In this document: piece by piece, positions 25,664-34,013 of the stretch
Position numbering within the stretch: the first letter of the stretch is position 1
Layout: every line of letters begins with the position of its first letter
The notes under the pieces: generated by a model
Seen by the model: the letters and a program-made list of their open reading frames with translations, nothing else
Databases searched by the model: none
Told to the model about the DNA's origin: nothing
Program-made: the position numbers and the translations under genes
Assembly: GCF_900626095.1 (NCBI RefSeq)
Contig: NZ_UYZZ01000001.1
Coordinates: 496,001-560,000 of the forward strand
Reading direction: 5' to 3'
Length of the DNA stretch: 64,000 bases
Origin: Clostridium rectalis
GTDB lineage: Bacteria > Bacillota > Clostridia > Clostridiales > Clostridiaceae

Positions 25664-26962
25664 ATGAATGAATATAGAAGTCTAATATATGGAGTAAATA
25701 TGCCTGTGAAGATTGCTTGTGGAAATTATGTTATATATACAAATTTTGATAATGCAGCCACCACTCCACCTTTTGTAACAGTTGCTGAAGATGTGATGGA
25801 ATTTTTGCCTTACTATTCTTCTATTCATAGGGGCATGGGGTATAAATCACAATTTTCAACAAAGGTTTATGAAGAGGGGAGAAAAGCGGTAGCTGATTTT
25901 ATTGGTGTAGATAGAGAAAAAAATACTATAATATTTGTAAAAAATACCACGGAAGCTATAAATAAATTATCAAATATGTTATATGAAAAATATGATGATT
26001 CCATAATTTTATCAACGGAAATGGAACACCATTCTAATGATTTACCTTGGCGAAAATTTGATATTGATTATATAAAAGTAGATGATAATGGAGTATTATT
26101 ATTATCGGATTTAGAAAATAAATTAAAAAAATATGAAGGTAAGGTTAAGTTGGTTGCGGTTACAGGTGCATCAAATGTTACAGGATATAAAAACAATATT
26201 TATGAAATAGCTAAGCTTACCCACTATTATGGAGCACAGATATTTGTAGATGGTGCCCAACTAGTACCCCACAGTAAAGTAATTATGAAAGGGCATAAAG
26301 AAAATGATCATATAGACTATTTAGCATTTTCAGCTCATAAGATGTATGCGCCATTTGGTATTGGAGTGTTAATTGCTCCTAAAGATGAATTTGATGATAT
26401 AGAACCAGATTATAAAGGTGGGGGTACTGTAGATGTAGTTACTCACAATAGTATAAAGTGGAATAATACACCTGAAAAAGATGAGGCAGGATCACCAAAT
26501 GTAGTAGGGGTTTTAGCTTTACAATCATCTATTAACACATTAAGAACTTTAAGAATGGACAACATTAGGTTGTATGAAGAACAAATATTTAGATATGCAT
26601 TTAGTAGACTCAGAAGGATTTCTGAAATCACAATCTATACCGGATACCATAAATCATCTGTAGCTATAATACCATTTAACATTAAAGGAATATATCATGA
26701 AACATTGGCTAAAATTCTTTCTTACGAATTTGGAATTGCAGTACGAAGTGGATGTTTTTGTGCTCAACCATATATTCAAAAACTGTTAAATATATCCGAG
26801 GAAGAAACAAAAATGATAGTAGAAAATGGTGGAAAAAGACCTGGTATGGTTAGACTGAGTTTTTCTTTATACAATACTTTTGAAGAAATAGATTATTTAA
26901 TTTATGCACTTGAAACAATAATATCAAATAAAGGTTGGTATTTGAATATCTATAATAGATAA
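25664..26962 (+). CDS. class V aminotransferase, cysteine desulfurase-like
   Basis: 432 residues from ATG 25664 (AGGAG 25650-25654); a GTG at 25655 is less well placed. PLP fold type I: the cofactor Lys lies in AFSAHKMYAPFGIGVL, with DGAQLVPHSKV before it. RSGCFCAQPYIQ near the C-terminus places a cysteine where desulfurases hold their catalytic Cys. It differs from the operon IscS at 48692 and has no scaffold or acceptor gene next to it. It could be a SufS/CsdA-like desulfurase or a selenocysteine-lyase-like enzyme. Confidence 0.8.
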   Translation: MNEYRSLIYGVNMPVKIACGNYVIYTNFDNAATTPPFVTVAEDVMEFLPYYSSIHRGMGYKSQFSTKVYEEGRKAVADFIGVDREKNTIIFVKNTTEAINKLSNMLYEKYDDSIILSTEMEHHSNDLPWRKFDIDYIKVDDNGVLLLSDLENKLKKYEGKVKLVAVTGASNVTGYKNNIYEIAKLTHYYGAQIFVDGAQLVPHSKVIMKGHKENDHIDYLAFSAHKMYAPFGIGVLIAPKDEFDDIEPDYKGGGTVDVVTHNSIKWNNTPEKDEAGSPNVVGVLALQSSINTLRTLRMDNIRLYEEQIFRYAFSRLRRISEITIYTGYHKSSVAIIPFNIKGIYHETLAKILSYEFGIAVRSGCFCAQPYIQKLLNISEEETKMIVENGGKRPGMVRLSFSLYNTFEEIDYLIYALETIISNKGWYLNIYNR

Positions 26963-26966
26963 TATT

Positions 26967-27000
26967 AAAACTGTCTCAAATATTTTGAGACAGTTTTTTT
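26967..27000 (+). terminator. rho-independent terminator
   Basis: A 14-bp perfect stem (26967-26980 with 26984-26997) plus a T-run lies directly after the aminotransferase. Confidence 0.9.
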
Positions 27001-27040
27001 ATGATAAATAGATTATCTATAAATTTAAAGTAAATTTAAG

Positions 27041-27105
27041 GTTTGCATAAGAATTACATAAGATGCGTCTAGTATAATCAAAATTAAGTTAAGTATTATG
27101 CAAAC
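27041..27105 (+). promoter_or_regulatory. separated inverted repeat around a -10-like box, upstream of pssA
   Basis: GTTTGCATAA (27041-27050) and TTATGCAAAC (27096-27105) are perfect 10-base inverted copies 45 bases apart, flanking AGTATAAT (27071-27078). They may be paired operators for a regulator that loops DNA. The rest of 27001-27219 shows nothing further. Confidence 0.4.
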
Positions 27106-27219
27106 TTGCTTATATTTAACAATAATAGTATAATTAATATTAAGTTTTAAAAAATTTAAATAGGTCTTATATGTAATTATCTATAGTTTAGTAAATTTAT
27201 TTATGAAAGGAAGATAAAA

Positions 27220-27738
27220 ATGTCTAGGTTTAAAAGTTCGATACCAAATATATTTACCTTTGGTAATTTAGCTTGTGGAGTTATGTCTCTTTTAATGACT
27301 TTTGAAGAAAATTATATGTTGGCAAGCATATTTATAATTTGTGCGGCACTTGCAGATAGATATGATGGAAGGGTAGCTAGATTTTTAAACGTGTCTAGTG
27401 AAATAGGAAAAGAATTGGATTCTTTAGCAGATTTAGTGTCCTTTGGAGTAGCACCGTCCATATTGATCTATAATATGTACAGTTTAAGTGAAAAAGGACT
27501 TTTAGGATATTTGTTATTGTTAATTTTCCCACTTGCAGGAGCATATAGACTTGCTAGGTATAATGTTACTAGTTTTGATGGAGTTTTTACTGGGATTCCT
27601 ATAACCATAGCAGGTATGATTTTAGCAGTATTTTGTTTAACTTCAACTTATAGATTAGCAAATTTAAGTGTAACTTTAATATTAGTTGTACTTTTATCAT
27701 ATCTTATGGTTAGTAAATTAAGTTTCAAAAAGGTATAA
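27220..27738 (+). CDS. pssA: CDP-diacylglycerol--serine O-phosphatidyltransferase
   Basis: 172-residue membrane enzyme. The CDP-alcohol phosphatidyltransferase motif is visible as DRYDGRVARFLNVSSEIGKE followed by LDSLAD (DxxDGxxAR...GxxxDxxxD). It makes phosphatidylserine, precursor of phosphatidylethanolamine. The start MSRFKSSIPNIFTFGNLACG is characteristic of PssA (small, Gram-positive type). No psd follows here. Single gene with terminator at 27778. Confidence 0.92.
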   Translation: MSRFKSSIPNIFTFGNLACGVMSLLMTFEENYMLASIFIICAALADRYDGRVARFLNVSSEIGKELDSLADLVSFGVAPSILIYNMYSLSEKGLLGYLLLLIFPLAGAYRLARYNVTSFDGVFTGIPITIAGMILAVFCLTSTYRLANLSVTLILVVLLSYLMVSKLSFKKV

Positions 27739-27777
27739 ATTTAGATATAACATACGTTGAGTAAAAAATCATATAAG

Positions 27778-27815
27778 AAAAGCTTAAGGACAAGTTTCAC
27801 CTTAAGCTTTTTTTA
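27778..27815 (+). terminator. pssA terminator
   Basis: A 12-bp perfect stem AAAAGCTTAAGG/CCTTAAGCTTTT (27778-27789 and 27800-27811) plus a T-run. Confidence 0.92.
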
Positions 27816-27844
27816 ATTATGTTCATTCAATATTTTAGGTAGCA

Positions 27845-27872
27845 TTGTATACTATTCTTTAAATGATATAAT
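27845..27872 (+). promoter_or_regulatory. sigma-A-type promoter of the esterase gene
   Basis: TTGTAT (27845-27850), 16 bases, TATAAT (27867-27872), about 80 bases before the SGNH esterase start. Confidence 0.5.
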
Positions 27873-27950
27873 AAAACTGGTAATAAAAATTGTTTTTATG
27901 AAACTAAGAGCTATTAGGAAAAATGTATAAATATAAAAGTAGGTGTTAAC

Positions 27951-28577
27951 ATGAAAACTATATTGTGTTATGGTGATTCTAATACTTGGGGGTATAACCC
28001 ACTAGATGGCAGTAGATATAAAAAGAAAATCAGATGGACAAATATTTTGCAAGAGGAGCTTGGAAGTGAGTATGATATAATATCAGAAGGATTAAATGGG
28101 AGAACTACTGTTTGGGATGATCCTATAGAAGGTGAGTTTAAAAATGGGAAGAAGCATATACTCACTTGTTTAAATTCCCATAAACCTATAGATTTAGTTA
28201 TTATTTTTTTAGGAACTAATGATTTGAAATATAAATTTTCATTAACTACCTATGACATAGGAAAATCTGTTGAAGTTATGGTAAATATAGTAAATAAAAG
28301 CGAGTGTGGTATAAATTGTAACTCACCGGAAGTTTTAGTTATAATTCCTCCAATGCTAGGAAAAAGAAGTGAGGAAACATTACTTTTCAAAGATGCTTAT
28401 AGTAAAAGTTTAGAGTTTTCAAAACAGTTTAATAATATTTTAAAAGGTAAGTGTTATTTGTTAAATGCATCCGATTTTATTATATGTAGTAGTATAGACG
28501 GGATACATTTAGAAAAAGAGGCTCATTTTATATTAGGAAAAGCTGTTGCTAATAATGTAAAAAATATTTGTAAATAG
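27951..28577 (+). CDS. SGNH/GDSL hydrolase (arylesterase-like)
   Basis: 208 residues. Block I CYGDSNTWGYNP holds the nucleophile Ser, block III LGTNDLK gives Asn, and block V DGIHLEKEAH gives the catalytic Asp/His pair. No signal peptide, so cytoplasmic. It resembles the arylesterase/acetylxylan esterase branch and probably removes acetyl or other acyl groups from a small substrate. It lies 22 bases before the next gene and may share its transcript. Confidence 0.88.
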   Translation: MKTILCYGDSNTWGYNPLDGSRYKKKIRWTNILQEELGSEYDIISEGLNGRTTVWDDPIEGEFKNGKKHILTCLNSHKPIDLVIIFLGTNDLKYKFSLTTYDIGKSVEVMVNIVNKSECGINCNSPEVLVIIPPMLGKRSEETLLFKDAYSKSLEFSKQFNNILKGKCYLLNASDFIICSSIDGIHLEKEAHFILGKAVANNVKNICK

Positions 28578-28599
28578 ATTAAAAATTAGGAGGGGTAAT

Positions 28600-29139
28600 A
28601 TGTATTTTAAAAATCAAGGAGTAGAAAATACTGAAAACACTATTAAATTAGCTGTAGATACAGCTAAAAAAAGAGGAATTAAGTATATTGTAGTGGCTTC
28701 TCATGAAGGAGATACAGCTAAATTATTAAAAAATTGTGGATTAAATATAGTGGTAATTACTCATGCGTTTGGTCATAAAATCTTAGGTGAAAATGAAATG
28801 AGAGAAGATGTAAAAAAAGAATTACAATCTTTCGGCTTTAAGGTGTATACTTCTTCACATGTGCTTTCAGGAGCAGAGAGAGCTATTTCTATAAAGTTTG
28901 GAGGGGTATCTCCTGTAGAAATTGTAGCTTATACATTAAGAATGTTTGGCCAAGGGACAAAAGTGGCGGTTGAAATTTCAACTATGGCTTTAGATGCAGG
29001 ATTAGTTCCTTTTGATGAAGACATAATAGCTATAGGTGGGTCAGGAAAAGGTGCAGATACTGCAGTTATAATTCGTCCGGCGAATGCTATGGATATATTT
29101 AATACAAGGATTAAAGAAATTATCTGTAAACCACTATAA
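28600..29139 (+). CDS. pyruvate kinase C-terminal (alpha/beta) domain protein
   Basis: 179 residues resembling only the C-terminal regulatory domain of pyruvate kinase, without the catalytic barrel. Seen are TIKLAVDTAKKRGIKYIVVA at the start, the THAFG segment, and IAIGGSGKGADTAVIIRPA near the end. Free-standing proteins of this kind are found in clostridia and archaea; their role is unknown, perhaps ligand sensing. It follows AGGAGGGG and probably shares the esterase transcript. Confidence 0.75.
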   Translation: MYFKNQGVENTENTIKLAVDTAKKRGIKYIVVASHEGDTAKLLKNCGLNIVVITHAFGHKILGENEMREDVKKELQSFGFKVYTSSHVLSGAERAISIKFGGVSPVEIVAYTLRMFGQGTKVAVEISTMALDAGLVPFDEDIIAIGGSGKGADTAVIIRPANAMDIFNTRIKEIICKPL

Positions 29140-29150
29140 CATAAAAATAA

Positions 29151-29181
29151 ATGGTACAAGTTTATACTTGCACCATCTATT
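29151..29181 (+). terminator. rho-independent terminator
   Basis: An 11-bp stem with one mismatch (29151-29161 and 29166-29176) is followed by CTATTTTTG. Confidence 0.7.
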
Positions 29182-29210
29182 TTTGAAATTTTAATATACT
29201 AAAATCTATA

Positions 29211-29537
29211 TTACCATGACGAGTTTATTTTTCCTTTTAGTGCTTTCATACGTCCATTTACATAATTAAGAAGATCTTGTTTATTATTTTTAACATGAGA
29301 TGGAGCATTGGACACTATAGAAATAATATCTAGTTTATTCCCTTTTACAGTTTGGGATATTTCATAGGCTAGATATCTATTTTTTACCTTCCAATAAGTG
29401 GTGTTAAATTCATCCGCTTGTCTTTTATTATAGTATCCTTTTTCGATACCAAATTGAAATAAATCTGCTGCTGCTTCTAACTCCTCTATATCTGCAGCTG
29501 TTAAAGTTTCATCGATTAGAACTTGAAATGTCTTCAT
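29211..29537 (-). CDS. conserved hypothetical protein, helical
   Basis: 108 residues from ATG 29537, chosen because AAGGGGTG lies just ahead; longer in-frame starts up to 29624 have no ribosome site. It begins MKTFQVLIDETL and then AADIEELEAAADLFQFG. Mostly helical and charged, with no cysteine and no signal peptide. No family is recognised. It is a single minus-strand gene. Confidence 0.6.
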   Translation of the reverse strand: MKTFQVLIDETLTAADIEELEAAADLFQFGIEKGYYNKRQADEFNTTYWKVKNRYLAYEISQTVKGNKLDIISIVSNAPSHVKNNKQDLLNYVNGRMKALKGKINSSW

Positions 29538-29639
29538 TCTAGCACCCCTTCTTAGTAATATAATATAGTTTAAGCGTATATGGTGTTTCATATACTGGAA
29601 CATTTTAGACAAAATACAACGCAAAAATATTTATTGTTA

Positions 29640-30243
29640 TATATAATTGAAGAAACTGACCAAGAGTAATTATAATATAATTTTTTAAAAATATAAATAT
29701 ATTATTTGTATTTTTTTTAATATATACATATTTTTTATTAAATAAAAGAATGCATGTAGGAAATTATTTAAAATAAAATATAAAAGCAAATAGAAATATA
29801 TCTATTTGTTTTTATTTAATATGAATTTAAAATTGTAATTCATTGAATAGTTATATTATATTTTACAAGCTAAATTTAATGAGGAGTAAATGTTTTAGAG
29901 AAATTTTTATATTTAATATCTTAATAATATAAATATATATAACAAAGATGTGTTTGAAAGTTTTAAGTAGGATAATAAAAACATATGTATTTCATAGATA
30001 AAGATAATATATCCAAAAGTGATTTTAATCTTATTATCTTTGATATAAATTAATTTATTTAGCAAAGATAAAAAACTATTAAATATAATGAAACTATGTT
30101 AGGCTTTAATACAGTATTAAAATATATGGAGTTTATTAAGAGGTATAGTGCAATAATATATAAATATAAAGTTAAAATTGCCATAGTCATTAAATATTAA
30201 AGTAAATATTGTGATATAATTATAAAAAATAAGGAGGACTAAC
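29640..30243. other. 600-base AT-rich stretch without a gene
   Basis: No open reading frame with a ribosome site was found. Two hairpins occur: an 8-bp stem at 29787-29808 followed by TTTTTATTT (terminator-like, with no gene before it) and a 10-bp perfect stem at 30000-30009/30032-30041. The end must contain the promoter of the thioredoxin gene; TATAAT at about 30215 is a possible -10. Confidence 0.4.
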
Positions 30244-30594
30244 ATGAGGATATTAAATTCTTTAGAAGATATTGATATGTTTATTAAAGACAATAGTGTA
30301 ACAATCTTGTATTTTTCTTCATTAAAATGTGGTGTGTGCACTACTGTTTTATTGAAAATTAAAGAGATAATTAATGAATATTCTAATTTGAAAATTGGGA
30401 AAATAGAAATTGATGAAGTTAAAGAAGCAATTGGAAGGTTTAATGTTTTTACTATACCATGTATTCTTGTATTTTTTCAAGAAAAAGAAATTATACGACA
30501 AGCAAGATTTATAAATATTAAAGAATTTAAAGAAAAACTAAATAGATTCTATAAATTAATTGTTAGTAATGGAGGTATTAAATATGAATCATAA
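30244..30594 (+). CDS. thioredoxin-family protein
   Basis: 116 residues with a thioredoxin fold. The redox motif is KCGVC (residues ~30-34; CxxC = CGVC), close to the usual position, and the cis-Pro is in FTIPCILVF. CGVC differs from the CGPC of housekeeping thioredoxin, which suggests a specialised partner. The start follows AAGGAGGACTAAC. It overlaps the next gene by 11 bases, so the two are translated together. Confidence 0.82.
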   Translation: MRILNSLEDIDMFIKDNSVTILYFSSLKCGVCTTVLLKIKEIINEYSNLKIGKIEIDEVKEAIGRFNVFTIPCILVFFQEKEIIRQARFINIKEFKEKLNRFYKLIVSNGGIKYES

Positions 30595-31096
30595 TACCAT
30601 ATTTTATGTATTAGCTTTTATATTTGCAGTAAGTATTATATTGTGTATACTTAAAAAAGTAGCAAAACTTATAATATTTATTTTGTTAATATTCTTTGTT
30701 TATACTTCTGTTAAGGGACTTATGGCAGGAAAGACCCCTATTGATATATTTAATTCAACAAAATCTGATGCTATTTATACAAAGGATTTATTCAACTACA
30801 GCGGCAAGGTAAAACAAGCAGTTCAAAATAGTATTAATGCTATAGACAATAGATCCATAACTGTTCTTAAACAGGAAAATAAAAATTTACACAAGTATTT
30901 AAATGAGGTGGTTAATTTATCATATGAAGATGAAATGAGAGCAATTCACCATAAGTATTGTGGGTATTTAAAGGGAATAGTTTCTTCTTCTGATATGGCA
31001 GTTAATACAGGAAATTTTACTGAGAATACAGCAACTAGTATTCAGCAAGCTAATGATAGATTAGGCGAATATTTAAAAACTCTTAAGGGTTTTTAA
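30584..31096 (+). CDS. membrane-anchored protein of unknown function
   Basis: 170 residues from ATG 30584 (GGAGG 30571-30575, 8 bases before). Two hydrophobic segments at the N-terminus (IFYVLAFIFAVSIILCI and LIIFILLIFFVYTSVKGL) are followed by an extracellular or cytoplasmic helical domain rich in Asn, Ser and Lys (residues 55-170). The start codon lies inside the thioredoxin gene. A joint role with that redox protein is likely but unknown. Confidence 0.6.
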   Translation: MNHNTIFYVLAFIFAVSIILCILKKVAKLIIFILLIFFVYTSVKGLMAGKTPIDIFNSTKSDAIYTKDLFNYSGKVKQAVQNSINAIDNRSITVLKQENKNLHKYLNEVVNLSYEDEMRAIHHKYCGYLKGIVSSSDMAVNTGNFTENTATSIQQANDRLGEYLKTLKGF

Positions 31097-31113
31097 GATA
31101 AAAAAAGAAAATA

Positions 31114-31142
31114 TTGACTAAAAAAATTTTCTCTGATATAAT
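31114..31142 (+). promoter_or_regulatory. sigma-A promoter of the lysC riboswitch transcript
   Basis: TTGACT (31114-31119), 17 bases, TATAAT (31137-31142): near-consensus, about 40 bases before the first lysine aptamer. Confidence 0.8.
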
Positions 31143-31184
31143 CAATACAATGTAATTTGGAATTTAAAACTGAATATATAAACA

Positions 31185-31336
31185 GTGTGATATAGAGGCC
31201 GCAACTGCCATTAGTACTTTTATTTAAGGAAAGGGGTAATTGCCGAAGTATACAACCGTATATTGGGACTATGCTAAATAAGTATAGTACTGTCTTCAAA
31301 GAATAGCCCAATTTTTTGAAGGGGTGCTTATCACAT
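31185..31336 (+). promoter_or_regulatory. lysine riboswitch (L box), copy 1
   Basis: P1 pairs GTGTGATA (31185-31192) with TATCACAT (31329-31336). Inside are the conserved L-box elements: ATAGAGG, AGTAC, GGAAAGGGG, GCCGAAG, TTGGGACTATGCTAAATAAG and TACTGTC. It senses free lysine and controls the terminator at 31357. Confidence 0.9.
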
Positions 31337-31356
31337 TGGGGCAAAAGGTTTAAAAT

Positions 31357-31398
31357 AAACAGTTATGAGTAGTACCTTTTGCTTATAACTGTTTTTTT
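31357..31398 (+). terminator. riboswitch-controlled terminator 1
   Basis: AAACAGTTAT (31357-31366) pairs with ATAACTGTTT (31385-31394), followed by a T-run. An alternative pairing AAAAGGT (31343-31349) with ACCTTTT (31374-31380) can act as antiterminator or extend the loop stem. Confidence 0.85.
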
Positions 31399-31429
31399 AT
31401 AATATTTTATAAATTGAATATCAGGATTA

Positions 31430-31585
31430 AAGTATGATATAGAGGCTGCAGTCGTCATTAGTACTTTTAACTAAGGAAAGGGATAACTGCCGAAATATAC
31501 AAACTGTATATTGGGATTATGCTAAATAAGCATAGTACTGTCTTTAAAAAATTGCCCAGTTTTTAATGAAGTGCTTATCATACTT
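31430..31585 (+). promoter_or_regulatory. lysine riboswitch (L box), copy 2
   Basis: Same architecture as copy 1. P1 is a perfect 10-bp pairing AAGTATGATA (31430-31439)/TATCATACTT (31576-31585), with ATAGAGG, GGAAAGGG, GCCGAAA and TACTGTC inside. The GCCGAAG core reads GCCGAAA here. It controls the terminator at 31606. Confidence 0.9.
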
Positions 31586-31605
31586 GGGCAAAAGGCATTG
31601 ATTTT

Positions 31606-31642
31606 AAACAGTAATGAACCCTTTTGCTCATTGCTGTTTTTT
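31606..31642 (+). terminator. riboswitch-controlled terminator 2
   Basis: A 12-bp stem AAACAGTAATGA/TCATTGCTGTTT (one mismatch) plus a T-run, ending 29 bases before the lysC start. The in-frame ATG at 31614 falls inside it and is not the start of lysC. Confidence 0.85.
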
Positions 31643-31670
31643 ATATTTTAAATTTAAAGGGGGAATTCAT

Positions 31671-32876
31671 TTGGCTTTAGTAGTTCAAAAGTATGGAGGT
31701 AGTTCTGTTGCTACCATTGATAAGATGAAAGATGTTGCTAAGAGAATAATTAAAGAAAAGGATAAAGGCAATGATGTAATTGTAGTGGTTTCAGCAATGG
31801 GAAAAAGTACAGATCGACTTATAGAAATGTCAAGACAAGCTTCTTCAAATCCAAGTAAGAGAGAGATGGATATGCTTATGTCTACAGGAGAACAAGTATC
31901 TATATCATTACTGTCAATGGTACTTTCAGACTATGGATATGATGCAGTTTCTCTTACGGGATTTCAAGCTGGAATAAAGACACAAGGGGTACACACTAAA
32001 AACCATATTTCAGATATAGATGTTAAAAAGATTAAAAAGTATTTAGAAGCGGGTAAAATAATAGTGGTAGCTGGATTTCAAGGTATGAATAATCAAGGTG
32101 ATATAACGACTTTAGGAAGAGGTGGATCAGATACAACCGCAGTAGCTTTGGCAGCAAAATTAAATTGTCTTTGTAAAATATATACAGATGTAGATGGAAT
32201 ATATGATGTGGATCCAAGGTTATATCCTGAAGCTAAAAAACTTGATAGCATAAGTTATGAGGAAATGATGGAAATGGCTAGTTTAGGAGCAGGAGTTATG
32301 GAAACTAGGGCAGTAGAAATCGCATGTAAATATAATATACCGATTTATGTGGCGTCAAGTAAAGAAAATAAAATGGGAACTTATATAAAGGAGTATGATG
32401 AAAGTATGGAAGGAAAAGCTATTACAGGACTTACAGTTAGTGATGATGTACTTATGGTTACTATTAATAATGTATCATATAAGGCTAAAAATATAGCCTT
32501 AATATTTGAAAAATTGGCAAAATACAATGTTAATATTGATATGATAAGTCAAACAGCACCTATTAACGGATATGTTAATGTCTCTTTTACTACATCTAAA
32601 GAAGAAATACAATATATAAATGAAATAACAAAAGAGTTAAAAGAATGTATAGGTGACATTGAAGTGTCTAAAGATATAGATATAACTAAGGTATCAGTTA
32701 TAGGTATAGGTATGATGAAACAATCAGGAGTTGCAGCCAATGTGTTTAAAATATTTGCAGATAATAATATTGAATTTAAACAGGTAACTACTTCTGAAAT
32801 AAGTATTTCTTATACAATTGAGTCAGAGGATAAAGAAAAGGCTGTAACAATTTTAGCTAGAGAATTAAATTTATAG
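31671..32876 (+). CDS. lysC: aspartate kinase, lysine-responsive
   Basis: 401 residues from TTG 31671 behind AAAGGGGG; the upstream ATG 31614 lies in the terminator stem. The amino-acid kinase domain (residues 1-~245) starts MALVVQKYGGSSVA and contains GRGGSDTTAVALA and YTDVDGIYDVDPR. Two ACT regulatory domains follow (from about 260; VSVIGIGMMKQSGVAANVF in the second). It phosphorylates aspartate, the entry to lysine, diaminopimelate, threonine and methionine. Two lysine riboswitches precede it, so lysine shuts it off by attenuation; the ACT domains suggest feedback control as well. It is in an operon with asd (13 bases apart). Confidence 0.96.
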   Translation: MALVVQKYGGSSVATIDKMKDVAKRIIKEKDKGNDVIVVVSAMGKSTDRLIEMSRQASSNPSKREMDMLMSTGEQVSISLLSMVLSDYGYDAVSLTGFQAGIKTQGVHTKNHISDIDVKKIKKYLEAGKIIVVAGFQGMNNQGDITTLGRGGSDTTAVALAAKLNCLCKIYTDVDGIYDVDPRLYPEAKKLDSISYEEMMEMASLGAGVMETRAVEIACKYNIPIYVASSKENKMGTYIKEYDESMEGKAITGLTVSDDVLMVTINNVSYKAKNIALIFEKLAKYNVNIDMISQTAPINGYVNVSFTTSKEEIQYINEITKELKECIGDIEVSKDIDITKVSVIGIGMMKQSGVAANVFKIFADNNIEFKQVTTSEISISYTIESEDKEKAVTILARELNL

Positions 32877-32889
32877 GAGGTATTTAATA

Positions 32890-33879
32890 ATGAATTATAA
32901 TGTTGCTGTGGTAGGTTGTACAGGAATGGTAGGCAGAAAATTTTTAGAGATTTTAGAAGAGAGAGCGTTTCCCATAGAAAATTTATATCTTTTTGCTTCT
33001 TCTAGATCAGCTGGAAAGATTATAAAGTTTAAAAATTATAAATATACTGTAGAAGAATTGAATGAGAATAATATAAAAAGTAAGAAGATAGATTTTGCAC
33101 TATTTTCTGCAGGAGGTAGTGTTAGTTTAAAATTTGCACCTATCTTCGTTAATTATGGAGCTACTGTTATAGATAATAGTAGTGCTTGGAGAATGGATCC
33201 TAATGTACCTTTGATAGTTCCAGAAGTGAATCCAGAGGATATAAAATTAAGTAAGGGGATCATTGCTAACCCTAATTGCTCTACAATACAAGCTGTTGTT
33301 GCTTTAAAACCATTGAATGATAAATATAAACTTAAAAGAATAATTTATTCTACATATCAAGCAGTTTCTGGTGCAGGAGTTGCTGGATATACAGATTTGA
33401 AAGAAGGGTATCATGGACAAACACCTAAAAAATTTCCATATGCTATAGCAGGAAATGTACTTCCTCATATTGATTCTTTTTTAGAAGATGGGTATACGAA
33501 AGAGGAAATGAAAATGATAAATGAGACAAAAAAAATATTTCATAATGACAATTTAAAAGTAACTGCAACTACTGTTAGAGTGCCTGTATTCAATTCACAT
33601 AGCGAAAGTATAAATATTGAATTAGAAAACGAATTTCAGATAGAAGAAATTTTAAATTTATATAAGAATTTTAATGGAATTAAGTTAAAGGATAATGTGA
33701 AAAATTTAGAATATCCTATGCCTATAGATGCATCAGGGAATGATGAGGTCTATGTAGGAAGGATAAGACGTGATTTTAGTATAAATAATGGGTTGAATTT
33801 ATGGGTAGTAGCTGATAATATAAGAAAAGGAGCGGCACTTAATGCAATTCAAATTGCAGAATGCATAATAAATAATTAA
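32890..33879 (+). CDS. asd: aspartate-semialdehyde dehydrogenase
   Basis: 329 residues. The NADP-binding GCTGMVGRKFLEIL is at the start, the catalytic Cys lies in NPNCSTIQAV (residue ~130), and SGAGVAGYTDL, RVPVFNSHSES and NDEVYVGRIRRD follow as in bacterial Asd. It reduces aspartyl phosphate made by LysC to the semialdehyde. Under the same riboswitch control as lysC; start behind GGAGG 32877-32881. Terminator at 33888. Confidence 0.96.
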   Translation: MNYNVAVVGCTGMVGRKFLEILEERAFPIENLYLFASSRSAGKIIKFKNYKYTVEELNENNIKSKKIDFALFSAGGSVSLKFAPIFVNYGATVIDNSSAWRMDPNVPLIVPEVNPEDIKLSKGIIANPNCSTIQAVVALKPLNDKYKLKRIIYSTYQAVSGAGVAGYTDLKEGYHGQTPKKFPYAIAGNVLPHIDSFLEDGYTKEEMKMINETKKIFHNDNLKVTATTVRVPVFNSHSESINIELENEFQIEEILNLYKNFNGIKLKDNVKNLEYPMPIDASGNDEVYVGRIRRDFSINNGLNLWVVADNIRKGAALNAIQIAECIINN

Positions 33880-33887
33880 TATAAAAT

Positions 33888-33917
33888 AAAAACAGGATAA
33901 ATATTTATCCTGTTTTT
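33888..33917 (+). terminator. lysC-asd terminator
   Basis: A near-perfect palindromic stem, AAAACAGGATAAAT paired with ATTTATCCTGTTTT, 9 bases after the asd stop. Confidence 0.88.
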
Positions 33918-33950
33918 ATTTATGGGAAAGAGGTTAATAAAATTATTATA

Positions 33951-33980
33951 TTTACATAATGTACGTATATTTGGTATAAT
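33951..33980 (+). promoter_or_regulatory. sigma-A-type promoter
   Basis: TTTACA (33951-33956), 18 bases, TATAAT (33975-33980), 34 bases before the DUF3862-like gene. Confidence 0.6.
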
Positions 33981-34013
33981 TAAATAGAATTTTTTAACAG
34001 GGGAGGAGATTCA

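Noticed and set aside
29690-29760. T-rich and A-rich runs that look like repeats
   Set aside because: Low-complexity AT sequence typical of clostridial intergenic regions, without a defined unit.
31093-31344. Open frame on the minus strand across the first lysine riboswitch
   Set aside because: It is the antisense of promoter and aptamer sequence, with no ribosome site; the conserved RNA explains the sequence.
31614-31670. Upstream ATG of lysC giving 19 extra residues
   Set aside because: It lies inside the second terminator stem; TTG 31671 has the ribosome site and gives the normal N-terminus.
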